NCBI GenBank assembly: GCA_011391085.1
Contig: JAABRD010000029.1
Coordinates: 1-64,000 of the forward strand
DNA length: 64,000 bases
Source of the DNA: Thiotrichaceae bacterium
Lineage (GTDB): Bacteria > Pseudomonadota > Gammaproteobacteria > Beggiatoales > Beggiatoaceae
Direction: 5' to 3'
The notes under the pieces were generated by a model that saw nothing but the letters and a program-made list of their open reading frames with translations, made no database searches and was not told the origin of the DNA. The translations under genes and the position numbers were made by a program. This document shows positions 6,971 to 13,815 of the stretch, piece by piece; the stretch's first letter is position 1, and each line of letters opens with the position of its first letter.

Positions 6971-7261
6971 CTATCTTAAAGAGGTTTTTTGAGTGTTCTT
7001 TGCAAAGACGTGTAAGACATAGACTGCTTCTACAAATTTAGCCACATAAATAACACGATATTCACCGTTGATACGAATTTTCAGTTCCAGAACGCCTGTG
7101 CCAATCGTGGTCATCGGTTTCCAAGGTGCAGAGATTTGACCTGTTTGTACTTTGTGAAGTTGTAAACCAGCCGTTCGCTGGACTGGCACCGGGAATGCTT
7201 TTAAGTCTGACAGTGAGTAACCCAAAAACTGTAAAGGTTTCATAATTAAAGTGTGTTTCAT
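6971..7261 (-). CDS. HigB/Gp49-like toxin with frameshifted C-terminus
   Basis: 96 residues of the phage Gp49/DUF891 RelE-fold family: GTGVLELKIRINGEYRVIYV, AKFVEAVYVLHVFAKNTQK. The frame stops at TAG 6971. In the frame one base over, the DNA continues with IDIELAKTRYQQLLKERQTL and a TGA that overlaps the antitoxin ATG, matching the intact paralogue at 10056-10415. A one-base indel near 6978-6990 has thus removed the C-terminal helix. The start at 7261 was chosen because an open frame running through repeat C2 ends there in an ATGA overlap. Activity is uncertain. Confidence 0.75.
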   Translation of the reverse strand: MKHTLIMKPLQFLGYSLSDLKAFPVPVQRTAGLQLHKVQTGQISAPWKPMTTIGTGVLELKIRINGEYRVIYVAKFVEAVYVLHVFAKNTQKTSLR

Positions 7262-7349
7262 GAGGCAAAATTTAGCATCGTTTTTGGGAGAGGGCCAGCC
7301 GACCTGCCGGCCCCCCCTCTCCACTTCATAATTCTTTCCAAATTCACAG

Positions 7350-7445
7350 CCCCTACCTCCCCACCCGAATCGTATGCGTCCGCAAGTCCTCTGGGGGAGG
7401 AGGTTGCTGGCGGTGATGAGGAAGCGACTCCAGTCTTCTTAGGTT
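7350..7445. repeat. Repeat family C, copy 2
   Basis: Contains CGAATCGTATGCGTCCGCAA and GGCGGTGATGAGGAAGCGAC. The central stem is shorter than in other copies (about 10 bp deleted). On the minus strand an open frame (GLADAYDSGGE) crosses it and ends at the higB start at 7261. Confidence 0.8.
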
Positions 7446-7449
7446 TCTG

Positions 7450-7536
7450 ACTCACCCACCCAGCGGCCCCATTCCTCTTGACGTTGTCGGGCACGATTGA
7501 CTAATCGTTTATCTCCTGTCTAAAATGCTGTTCCGT
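7450..7536 (-). pseudogene. 3' remnant of a VapC gene
   Basis: About 87 bases align with the last 28 codons of the VapC genes at 11549 and 17846 (shared ATAAACGATTAGT and the final GGGTGGGTGA), but the frame is shifted. It sits between repeat C2 and the yhaV gene, showing that another VapBC module once stood here. Confidence 0.6.
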
Positions 7537-7539
7537 CGT

Positions 7540-7992
7540 TCACCATTCTTGAGACCGTTTCATCAATTCCGCCAGACTGGAGGGAACTTCACCCGCTTCT
7601 AACATTCGTTTAAACACTTCATAAACGTCGGTTTTCGCCCCCGCTTTGCGTAACGTCTGAGGGTCGTTAAACCAAACATAGACGATGGTTTTGACCGGTA
7701 CGCTACGGAATTGAAAAAATAATCGGTAACGGTGTGGCATTCCTTGTTTGACCCGTCGCCAATGACGATTAGCTTCGCCTAATGTCTTGCCTAGCCAAAA
7801 TTCGCGATGGGTGGGGTCTCGCGGGACCCGTTCTAACACGCATTGGTAAAGAGAGGCTAACAATTTGGTTTGCGGATGAGATTTATAGCCGTCTGGGTCT
7901 TGGTTTCGTAATTGAGTCACTTCTTGTTCCAATTCCGTTAATTTAGCCGCAAAGAGGTCAAAATATCGCAATTGCCACTGATTAACTTGCAT
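7540..7992 (-). CDS. yhaV: YhaV-family toxin
   Basis: 150 residues, full length. Family motifs: a WQLRYFDLFAAKLTELEQEV start, HPQTKLLASLYQ, RVPRDPTHREFWLGKTLG, HRYRLFFQFRS, KTIVYVWFNDPQTLRKAGAK and YEVFKRMLEAGEVP. YhaV proteins are ribosome-associated RelE-fold RNases. The gene starts 2 bases after the stop of the 101-residue upstream gene, so the pair is one operon. That partner is not of the PrlF/AbrB type known for E. coli YhaV. Confidence 0.9.
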   Translation of the reverse strand: MQVNQWQLRYFDLFAAKLTELEQEVTQLRNQDPDGYKSHPQTKLLASLYQCVLERVPRDPTHREFWLGKTLGEANRHWRRVKQGMPHRYRLFFQFRSVPVKTIVYVWFNDPQTLRKAGAKTDVYEVFKRMLEAGEVPSSLAELMKRSQEW

Positions 7993-7994
7993 GT

Positions 7995-8300
7995 TTAATC
8001 CACCTCTACGCCTTCTATCAGTTCCGCAATTCGTTTGAGTTGCGCCTCGTCTAGGGGCTGAATCCGTTCAGGATGTTTCACCATTTCCTGGTCTAACCAA
8101 GACAAAAACGTCCTTAAAGTTGGGTCGCGTTCCTCATCTTCCTCTTCCATGATAGGTGGGAAAGGTTGGACAAGGATAGTTTCCCCCTCGATTTGGGGGG
8201 AGACCACGATGGTCAGGCGTAGCGGCTGGTCGGCCTGTGGTGGTGGGTCAAGCCAATGGAGTTGACCTTGGTGATAAATGGCTTCGTAAGTTTGTAACAT
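7995..8300 (-). CDS. Probable antitoxin of YhaV, DUF104-like N-terminus
   Basis: 101 residues. The opening MLQTYEAIYHQGQLHWLDPP resembles the DUF104/AF2212 antitoxin beta hairpin. The rest is acidic (EEEDEERDP near 51-59), with a C-terminal helix suited to wrapping a toxin. Identified mainly by position two bases upstream of yhaV. RBS GGAG lies about 10 bases before the ATG. Confidence 0.7.
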   Translation of the reverse strand: MLQTYEAIYHQGQLHWLDPPPQADQPLRLTIVVSPQIEGETILVQPFPPIMEEEDEERDPTLRTFLSWLDQEMVKHPERIQPLDEAQLKRIAELIEGVEVD

Positions 8301-8394
8301 AAAGGGGTCTCCTTGGCAGGCCAGGGGAAACCCCGTGGCCTGCGGTTGCTTTCCTAACGGGTGGTCTTCCAGAACTCGTGGGGTTCTATCTCCC

Positions 8395-8472
8395 TCCCCC
8401 TACCTCCCCACCCGAATCGTCTGCGTCCGCAAGTCCTCCGGACGCCGGGGGAGGAGGTCGCGGGCCGTGCGG
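8395..8472. repeat. Repeat family C, copy 3
   Basis: Landmarks CGAATCGTCTGCGTCCGCAA and GGGGGAGGAGGTCGCGGG. The right third is missing. It follows the PIN/antitoxin module. Confidence 0.8.
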
Positions 8473-8484
8473 AACCCCACTCTC

Positions 8485-8664
8485 CTACGGCGACCGAATT
8501 AATGGGGCCGATGGTTGAACCAACCGTTGATATAATCCGATTTGTGCAGCATACTGGTCATTCTGTTGTTGTAAGTAGGCAATGTATTTCTTCGGGTCAT
8601 GGTCAAATTCTTGCGAAATTTGATGACGGATTTCGCGAAGTTCGGCGATAGCTTCATCTTTCAT
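8485..8664 (-). CDS. Small antitoxin-like protein downstream of a PIN gene
   Basis: 59 residues: MKDEAIAELREIRHQISQEF, then DHDPKKYIAYLQQQ and DQYAAQIGLYQRLV. Proteins with this ExREIRHxISxEFxHDPxK pattern commonly accompany MKPxxYIETSI-type PIN genes. The ATG overlaps the PIN gene's stop as ATGA, so order here is toxin then antitoxin. It looks intact although the PIN frame upstream carries a frameshift, so it would be an orphan antitoxin. Confidence 0.75.
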   Translation of the reverse strand: MKDEAIAELREIRHQISQEFDHDPKKYIAYLQQQNDQYAAQIGLYQRLVQPSAPLIRSP

Positions 8665-9135
8665 AGTGGTTCTCCAAGAAGTTGTAATGGTGTAATCAGT
8701 GAGGGCACGGTTAATCCTAGCAGGGTATTGATTCTTCTAAGATGGGCAAATTGGTTGGCGTTCGCCAGGTGTTGACAATTCCAGGTCAACAGGTAATCAC
8801 ATTTATGATAAGACGCTAATGCTAGGTGTAAAGCATCTCCCAAAGGGTCTTTAGGCATCAGGTGGTGTGCAATATACCGCGACGATTTCAGTTATCTCTT
8901 CTGAAGGGGTTATGACTGGTAGTGTCAAAGCCAATGTCCGGGCTTTATCTTTATGTGGCTTCTGACCTTTGCTTAACTCCTCAAGAACGGCGGTACTGGT
9001 GACCAATTGAGAATTACCGCGGTCCCGGTCCCACCATTCTTGAGTCCATTCTCGTCTGACGACAATCGCAGGATGTGTACGTTCATCGTAGTAAAAACTG
9101 AAAATCGAGGTTTCTATATAAGTTAATGGTTTCAT
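8661..9135 (-). pseudogene. PIN-domain toxin gene with a 2-bp frameshift
   Basis: The first part (MKPLTYIETSIFSFYYDERTH, WTQEWWDRDR, LVTSTAVLEELSKGQ, up to EIVAVY) is in one frame and stops at 8851. The second part (HHLMPKDPLGDALHLALASY, LLTWNCQHLANANQ, LGLTVPSLITPLQLL) is in another and ends at 8661. Joining them needs two extra bases in the ATAT tract near 8870, giving a normal PIN protein of about 157 residues. The acidic PIN residues are all still present across the two frames, so decay is recent, or it is a sequencing error. Confidence 0.8.
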
Positions 9136-9314
9136 GTGTGTTGGTGTTCACAGGTGCAATTCTGTTCGTTAGGGGAGGTGGCATTTCCACACGCGAGTGC
9201 GGGAACCGAATCAACGTGGTTACTTTCACTTCCCTCTGCCACGCCCTTTGTTTAAAGTTCTCCAGAAATGGGGAAGAACATCGTCCTTCCCCTTTGTTGG
9301 TCCAGCAACCCCCT
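9136..9314. other. Noncoding leader of the PIN module
   Basis: About 180 bases between repeat C4 and the PIN gene. No coding sequence, hairpin or promoter was convincing on either strand. Confidence 0.5.
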
Positions 9315-9430
9315 GCCCCTATTTCCCTCCCCGAATCGTCTGCGTCCGCAAGTCCTCCGGACTCCGGGGGAGGAGGTCGCGGGCAGTGAGGTCGCGGGCA
9401 GTGATGAGGAAGCGACTCATATCTTCCTTG
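9315..9430. repeat. Repeat family C, copy 4 (with internal 14-bp duplication)
   Basis: Landmarks as in other copies. The segment GAGGTCGCGGGCAGT occurs twice in a row near 9372-9402. Confidence 0.85.
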
Positions 9431-9458
9431 GAGAAGGAAGCGCAACAGAGGTCATCGT

Positions 9459-9548
9459 TTATAGTCTCTTCATCCATGGTGTCTCTTCGACGTCTTTCAA
9501 TAATAAGTTGCGGTCCTCTTGAACTGTTCTAAACTCCAAGTTGGCCAT
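9459..9548 (-). CDS. Possible 29-residue fragment gene
   Basis: An ATG at 9548 opens MANLEFRTVQEDRNLLLKDV followed by EETPWMKRL and a stop. It occupies the gene position between C4 and C5. No clear ribosome site is seen, and it is too short to classify; it may be the stump of a lost module. Confidence 0.25.
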   Translation of the reverse strand: MANLEFRTVQEDRNLLLKDVEETPWMKRL

Positions 9549-9635
9549 AGAAATGAAGACCCCGTCTGGTGAAATTCTCTCTCAGAGTCTTCATTCCCGC
9601 TGCCAACTCGCCGTTCCAGACCTAGGAACTCTCTC

Positions 9636-9690
9636 CCTCAGTTCCTCAAGTCCGCCGGACCTCGTGGGAGGAGGTTGCGGGAATGAATAA
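9636..9690. repeat. Repeat family C, copy 5 (degenerate)
   Basis: Only CAAGTCCGCCGGACCTCGTG and GGAGGAGGTTGCGGG remain recognisable. It overlaps the 3' end of the HigA-like gene. Confidence 0.6.
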
Positions 9691-10068
9691 GGAAGCAACT
9701 TTTCGAATGCCAATGGTCGCGGAGTTCACGGCGCCAGGTGAGACCGAAACGGTCTTTTTAGGGGCGGGAGTGCTTCGGCGTTTCAAAGCCGTTTCCTTGA
9801 CCTTGATTTCTACCGGCAAACCTATGTTGACTAGCATCGCAATGAGTTTTTCCACAGTGAAGCGATTAATATCTCCGTCCAGCAGTTCCTTAACGGCCGC
9901 AGGGGTGATGCCGAGTTGTTTGGCGGCAACGGTCACGGTGAGAGGGGGTGACTTTAGATAGTCTTGTAAGGCCATCATCAATTCCGCACGAATCCGTAAA
10001 TTTTCGGCTTCGGCCGGCTTAAAACCTAAATCCAGAAATACATTGCCTGAGGATGTTACGATTTCCAT
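9646..10068 (-). CDS. HigA-like XRE-family antitoxin (copy 2), C-terminus read into repeat C
   Basis: 140 residues. GNVFLDLGFKPAEAENLRIR and an HTH (LTVTVAAKQLGITPAAVKEL, about residues 43-62) match copy 1 at 6583. The last about 15 residues (PATSSHEVRRT) are encoded by repeat C5, so the native stop appears lost. The ATG lies inside the toxin gene's last codons (13-base overlap). Confidence 0.85.
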   Translation of the reverse strand: MEIVTSSGNVFLDLGFKPAEAENLRIRAELMMALQDYLKSPPLTVTVAAKQLGITPAAVKELLDGDINRFTVEKLIAMLVNIGLPVEIKVKETALKRRSTPAPKKTVSVSPGAVNSATIGIRKVASLFIPATSSHEVRRT

Positions 10069-10415
10069 AATTTCTGCCTATCAATTAACAGTTGTTGATA
10101 ACGACGACGGGCCAAGTCAAGGTCGGTTTTAGGGGTTTTGGAGGTCTTTTTCGCAAAGACATGTAAGACATAGACGGCTTCTACAAATTTAGCCACATAG
10201 ATAACACGATATTCGCCGTTGACGCGGATTCTTAATTCCATCACACTTGCCCCTATCGTGGGCATCGGTTTCCAATCCCCAGGTGGTTTGCCTGTTTGTA
10301 CGTTCTTTAGCTGGAAGCCTGCTTTGCGACGTGCTTGGACGGGAAACTCGGTTTTTAAATCTTGCAATGAGGTAGCCAAAAACCGTAACGGTTTCATAAC
10401 TAAAATGTGTTTCAT
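10056..10415 (-). CDS. HigB/Gp49-like toxin (copy 2)
   Basis: 119 residues. MKHILVMKPLRFLATSLQDL, GASVMELRIRVNGEYRVIYV and AKFVEAVYVLHVFAKK identify the Gp49-like RelE-fold toxins. The C-terminal helix LDLARRRYQQLLIDRQKLW is intact, unlike in copy 1. The start at 10415 forms an ATGA overlap with the stop of an open frame that comes from the upstream VapC gene through repeat C6, suggesting translational coupling. Probably a ribosome-dependent mRNA interferase. Confidence 0.85.
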   Translation of the reverse strand: MKHILVMKPLRFLATSLQDLKTEFPVQARRKAGFQLKNVQTGKPPGDWKPMPTIGASVMELRIRVNGEYRVIYVAKFVEAVYVLHVFAKKTSKTPKTDLDLARRRYQQLLIDRQKLWKS

Positions 10416-10993
10416 GAGGTAAAGTTTAGCATCGTTTTTAGGAGAGGGCCAGCCGACCTGCCGGAACCCCCTATCCACTTCATAATTCTTTCCAAATTCA
10501 CGGCCCCTATTTCCCTCCCCGAATCGTCTGCGTCCGCAAATCCGCCGGACGTCGGGGGAGGAGGTCGCAGGCCGCTTGCCTCTAGGCCTTTAATCCATTC
10601 ATACGTCCCCGCTACTTTTTGTAAAAGTTTTTGGTCGGCGGTAATGAACTCACAACCATAAAGTTGGGCGAGTCGAACAAAGACTGCATCATAAACGGCA
10701 ATCTCGTGTTGATAGGAGAGGGACAAGGCTTCTGGTAACAATTCGTGCCATTCTATCACGGTCAAGGGTAAACGTTTCAACTGTTGCCAAATCGTTAAAC
10801 AGGCGGATTCCGTCAGGCCATTGCGGCGCCGGACCCAGAGAACGTTCGCCACTTCATAGAACAATGAGGAGGGGATTAAGACAAGGGCTTGACCTGCTAC
10901 CAGTTCTTCTAAGAATCCTTCGGTGGCCTGACTGTCTTCCTCTAGCAGAAACCATTTGACGATAATGTTCGTGTCTAAGACTCTCGTTACCAT
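10412..10993 (-). CDS. vapC: VapC-type PIN toxin with repeat-derived C-terminal extension
   Basis: 193 residues. The PIN core ends near residue 140: MVTRVLDTNIIVKWFL (Asp 7), SSLFYEVANVLW (Glu near 47), AVYDAVFVRLAQLYGCEFIT (Asp near 101) and ADQKLLQKV. After WIKGL the frame continues through repeat C6 (PPPPTSGGFADADDSGRE) and a stretch shared with the leader of the HigB-like module, ending at the higB start as ATGA. Normal VapC proteins stop near the end of the core, so about 50 residues are acquired. The start overlaps the upstream antitoxin by 7 bases. Confidence 0.85.
   Translation of the reverse strand: MVTRVLDTNIIVKWFLLEEDSQATEGFLEELVAGQALVLIPSSLFYEVANVLWVRRRNGLTESACLTIWQQLKRLPLTVIEWHELLPEALSLSYQHEIAVYDAVFVRLAQLYGCEFITADQKLLQKVAGTYEWIKGLEASGLRPPPPTSGGFADADDSGREIGAVNLERIMKWIGGSGRSAGPLLKTMLNFTS
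10504..10572. repeat. Repeat family C, copy 6 (inside the extended vapC frame)
   Basis: CGAATCGTCTGCGTCCGCAA, then CGGGGGAGGAGGTCGCAGGC; the right end is truncated where it joins vapC. Confidence 0.8.
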
Positions 10994-11220
10994 CCTTGGT
11001 CACGTCCTTGTCTAATTAGAGTGGTGCTATTGGGCATGGGTCCCAATGCTTGACGGAAGTCACGAATTTGTTGCAATAACTCCCAGGTTGGTGTCGTGGG
11101 AGGGGGATTTTCGTGATTCCAGAGAATCACTTTGATTGGCTTATTCTGCCAGTCTGGATAAGACTTAGGAATCTGAAGTTGTCCTTGAGAGGAAGTTGTT
11201 TCAAATTGAATGGTTTGCAT
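10987..11220 (-). CDS. VapB-like antitoxin
   Basis: 77 residues: MQTIQFETTSSQGQLQIPKS, an N-terminal beta strand pair typical of small VapC partners, then PIKVILWNHE and a C-terminal helix LLQQIRDFRQALG. Overlaps vapC by 7 bases. Assigned by position and layout. Confidence 0.7.
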   Translation of the reverse strand: MQTIQFETTSSQGQLQIPKSYPDWQNKPIKVILWNHENPPPTTPTWELLQQIRDFRQALGPMPNSTTLIRQGRDQGW

Positions 11221-11432
11221 AAGAGGTTTCTCGTTGTGTGAATCACCTAATCGTCTTGGTTAAAACGGTTTGAAAAGACATTGAGTTTCACCTCTCCAGG
11301 AGGCGGTGAGTTAGCCTCCGGGAGAGGGTAACTGAGGGGCGGGGGGGGGTATAAATGGATGCCGCCTTTGAATAGGTAACCTCCATTCCACACGGTGGTG
11401 ATAAAGAGACTATCCTCTCCCTTCTCTCTCCT
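11221..11432. other. Noncoding spacer before VapBC-1 repeat
   Basis: Contains a G-run (11335-11350) and an inverted repeat around CTCTCCAGGAGGC...GCCTCCGGGAGAG (11291-11327) near the 5' side of the antitoxin gene. No gene seen. Confidence 0.5.
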
Positions 11433-11550
11433 CCCCCTACTTCCCCACCCGAATCGTCTGCGTCCGCAAGTCCGCCGGGGGAGGAGGTTGCGGGCGGTGA
11501 TGATGAAGTAACTCAGGTCTTCTTTGCTGAAGGAACAGCGGTTTGAGGTT
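11433..11550. repeat. Repeat family C, copy 7
   Basis: Full right end: GGCGGTGATGATGAAG, then CTTCTTTGCTGAAGGAACAG and CGGTTTGAGG, ending directly at the vapC stop. The central stem is shortened. Confidence 0.85.
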
Positions 11551-12007
11551 AGTCTTCACCCACCCAATGAATCCACTCCAGTTTCAGTTGCTTCGCCCGA
11601 TTCACTAATCGTTTATCACCCGTCCAAAACTCCGCGTGTCGTTGTTCCGCCAGGGCCACGTAAAGACTGTCATACACTTTGGACTGTTGGAACTGGGTGG
11701 CCCAAACCAAAGCACGGTGGCAAAGTTCTAGGGTGAGAGGAATAATCTCTACTTCCAAGGCAAATAAATCGTTCAGCGCGGTTTGGCCTTGTTCAACAGA
11801 AATCGCCTTAGAATAAATGAGTTGACGAACGACAGAAGTGGTTTCGGCTACCCAAAAATTGGGTACGATTATCGGTTGCTGTCGTTGACACCATTGGGCC
11901 AATCGCCCGACCGTGCTGACTACCGCAATTTTAGGTAGTACGGCCCACACGGCCACATTGGCGTCAATGACGAGAATGGGTGTGGAAGTTGGCAAGGAGT
12001 TCTGCAT
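11549..12007 (-). CDS. vapC: VapC-type PIN toxin (VapBC-1)
   Basis: 152 residues. ILVIDANVAVWAVLP (Asp near 13), FWVAETTSVVRQLIY (Glu near 57), KVYDSLYVALAEQRHAEFWT (Asp near 108) and GDKRLVNRAK give a complete PIN active site. The start at 12007 is preceded by GAGAGGAACG. It overlaps vapB by 44 bases. A close paralogue is at 17846-18301, with the same flanking C repeat. Confidence 0.9.
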   Translation of the reverse strand: MQNSLPTSTPILVIDANVAVWAVLPKIAVVSTVGRLAQWCQRQQPIIVPNFWVAETTSVVRQLIYSKAISVEQGQTALNDLFALEVEIIPLTLELCHRALVWATQFQQSKVYDSLYVALAEQRHAEFWTGDKRLVNRAKQLKLEWIHWVGED

Positions 12008-12296
12008 CTCGTTCCTCTCGGAGTTGGTCAAGAATTGCCACCGTGTCAACCGTTGGTGGTTGCGAACCGGCTTGGGCTAAGTAGGTCGCTTGTTGTTGCT
12101 GGAGACGTTCTAAGGTTTTCAGACGCCGCGAAAAGGTAGAATTATCCTGAGTCTGACGACGAACCTGAATGGCTTCTCGTAAAATTTTTTCGACCCATTC
12201 TAACATCGTTTGACCCTCTTGACGGGCCAGGGTCGTAATAGTTTGACTTAATTCTGGATTAAGTAGGTTTTGCAAATTGGCTTCTGGACTTAACAT
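11964..12296 (-). CDS. vapB: VapB-like antitoxin (VapBC-1)
   Basis: 110 residues: MLSPEANLQNLLNPELSQTI, TTLARQEGQTMLEWVEKIL (ribbon-helix-helix-like), a central coiled segment LKTLERLQQQQATYL and a toxin-binding tail VDTVAILDQLREERDAELL. RBS AGAGGAG lies about 9 bases before the ATG. Paralogue at 18261. Confidence 0.85.
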   Translation of the reverse strand: MLSPEANLQNLLNPELSQTITTLARQEGQTMLEWVEKILREAIQVRRQTQDNSTFSRRLKTLERLQQQQATYLAQAGSQPPTVDTVAILDQLREERDAELLANFHTHSRH

Positions 12297-12333
12297 AGTT
12301 AGTTTCTCCTCTTAATGAGAGAGTCGTCGTGAC

Positions 12334-12392
12334 AGTTGGAGTATCGAATGGATACCATTTGAGACCAGATGAAATCAATTCCGTACTCCAAC
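12334..12392. promoter_or_regulatory. Inverted repeat upstream of vapB-1
   Basis: GTTGGAGTA (12334-12342) and TACTCCAAC (12384-12392), about 40-95 bases 5' of vapB. An equivalent inverted repeat with a different sequence precedes vapB-2, suggesting an operator or a transcript hairpin. Confidence 0.4.
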
Positions 12393-12440
12393 ATTTCCGC
12401 ACTCCAACTATTACCGTGGTAATAGATAGACCCCACCCTC

Positions 12441-12560
12441 CCCTACCATCTTCCCCGAATCGTATGCGTCCGCAAATCCGCCGGACTCGGGGGGAGGATG
12501 TCGCGGGCGGTGATGAGGAAGCGGCAACCGTTTTCGAGGCTTCGAACGGTCCTCACTCTA
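12441..12560. repeat. Repeat family C, copy 8
   Basis: Right end variant with GGCAACCGTTTTCGAGGCT, shared with copies 1 and 11, all three 3' of Uma2 genes. Confidence 0.85.
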
Positions 12561-12588
12561 ACCCCCGTGGCGGTGCCAAACCGCCGAC

Positions 12589-13362
12589 CTAATGTGGCTT
12601 CCAGTTCTTGAGGATCTCGTCAGGATTCACTCCCAATGCCCGTAACTGATTGGCTAAGAACTCCTTTTGTTGCAACGCGGATTCCTTCTGTTGTCGTTCC
12701 AACTCCGCTTGCTGTTGTGCCAACTGTCTTTGTCCGACCTCTTGTTGATATGCCGCGACGGCCTCCGAATAAGTGAACAGATAGTTGCCCGTCTGCGGGT
12801 CAAACAAGCGCAAATTGCCACGTTCCAAACGTAACTCCAGGCCGCCTAATACCTGGCTGGTGAACCGTAAGCTACCATCTAACCCATAGACCGGGGTCAG
12901 CCGTTGATAGTATCCAGAGTCGGTCAGCCGCCGACCCTTTAAGGCCGGTTTTAGGTATTCGCCCTTGGGGTCATATTGAAAGTATTCTTGAATCCTTAAT
13001 TGACGATATAACTTGGGTTTGACCTCTTCATCTTTCTTCTGGGTCGTGCGGGACGTGATTTCAATCACCACATCTGGGGCCTTCCCTTCTTCCCACACTT
13101 TGTAAATATCACGTTTGTGCTTGGGAACGTCAAGGACGACAAACACGTCTGGCGCCACCGACCGTTCCGGGTGGCCTTCTTCATAGTAAATGAGTAAGTT
13201 GCCAGACACATAGACCTGGGGTTGGTTTTGAAAATAGTCGCTTAACGCCGACCGTAAGTAAGTCAACGAGTCGGCTTGAAAATCGCTTTCGGCCATAGGT
13301 TCAAAGTCCGTGTCAGGATAATAAATGGGTTCTAAAGGTCGTGCTAAAGAGATAGCAGGCAT
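12589..13362 (-). CDS. Uma2-family (DUF820) endonuclease-like protein, intact copy
   Basis: 257 residues. The PD-(D/E)XK-like pattern is seen in ERSVAPDVFVVLDVPKH, EEGKAPDVVIEITSRTT and YRQLRIQEYFQYDP (acidic, acidic and Lys/Tyr elements at about residues 70, 100 and 130). The last 60 residues form a Gln/Glu-rich coiled coil ending in GVNPDEILKNWKPH. Function of Uma2 proteins is not settled; they are common in mobile and TA-rich regions. Almost identical to 15695-16447. Confidence 0.85.
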   Translation of the reverse strand: MPAISLARPLEPIYYPDTDFEPMAESDFQADSLTYLRSALSDYFQNQPQVYVSGNLLIYYEEGHPERSVAPDVFVVLDVPKHKRDIYKVWEEGKAPDVVIEITSRTTQKKDEEVKPKLYRQLRIQEYFQYDPKGEYLKPALKGRRLTDSGYYQRLTPVYGLDGSLRFTSQVLGGLELRLERGNLRLFDPQTGNYLFTYSEAVAAYQQEVGQRQLAQQQAELERQQKESALQQKEFLANQLRALGVNPDEILKNWKPH

Positions 13363-13397
13363 AAAGTCTTCTCCTGGGGAAAAATTAGAGTGAGTTT

Positions 13398-13420
13398 CTC
13401 ACCACCTAAGGAGGGTGAGA
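13398..13420. repeat. Leader hairpin upstream of Uma2, copy 2
   Basis: Same CTCACC/GGTGAG stem as at 6452-6474, 5' of the Uma2 start at 13362. Confidence 0.6.
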
Positions 13421-13435
13421 GTGGCAGTGGTTTCC

Positions 13436-13482
13436 TCCCTACTTCCCCACCCGAATCGTCGGCGTCCGCAAGTCCGTGGAAG
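13436..13482. repeat. Repeat family C, copy 9 (left half only)
   Basis: CCCGAATCGTCGGCGTCCGC followed by AAGTCC, then the gene sequence starts. It encodes the last residues (DLRTPTIRVGK) of the overlapping gene. Confidence 0.75.
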
Positions 13483-13813
13483 TGGAGAGTTGGGCTTCGG
13501 ACAAGGGTTTTACTAGCGTGTCGGCCAATAATTGGGGTAAGAGGTTAGCCAACGATTTCTCAACTTGTTGTTCAATCCGGTGGTTTATCCACTGTTCTAA
13601 CTGTTGGAGGAACTCGGCGGAGAGGACGCTAGAACTGGTGGCCGGTGCCGCCGGGCGCATAAAGTTGTCATCAAATTCGCGGGCCGTCCGAAATAAGACC
13701 GCAAACTCACAGTCTCGGCGTTTGACCATCTCTCGTTGTAGTTCTTCATGACTCATGGCGAGAAGTTTGCTAAGAGTGAGTCGTACCGCGTCTTCCATCG
13801 TGTGGTTGTTCAT
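13439..13813 (-). CDS. Hypothetical protein downstream of an ADP-ribosyltransferase-like gene
   Basis: 124 residues, mainly helical and charged: MEDAVRLTLSKLLAMSHEEL, REMVKRRDCEFAVLFRTARE, LQQLEQWINHRIEQQVEKSL. The C-terminus DLRTPTIRVGK is written by repeat C9. Start at 13813 has AGAGGG 7 bases upstream, 3 bases after the stop of the preceding gene, so the two are co-translated. No family recognised; position suggests an immunity or antitoxin partner. Confidence 0.6.
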   Translation of the reverse strand: MNNHTMEDAVRLTLSKLLAMSHEELQREMVKRRDCEFAVLFRTAREFDDNFMRPAAPATSSSVLSAEFLQQLEQWINHRIEQQVEKSLANLLPQLLADTLVKPLSEAQLSTSTDLRTPTIRVGK

Positions 13814-13815
13814 GT

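Noticed and set aside
6970-6995. Programmed -1 frameshift in higB copy 1
   Set aside because: The A-run is in the wrong frame for a standard X-XXY-YYZ slippery site and no downstream stem is evident; an indel is simpler.
8361-8651. Plus-strand ORF across repeat C3
   Set aside because: It is the reverse of repeat C plus the 59-residue antitoxin gene on the minus strand. The antitoxin has family-like sequence and an ATGA overlap.
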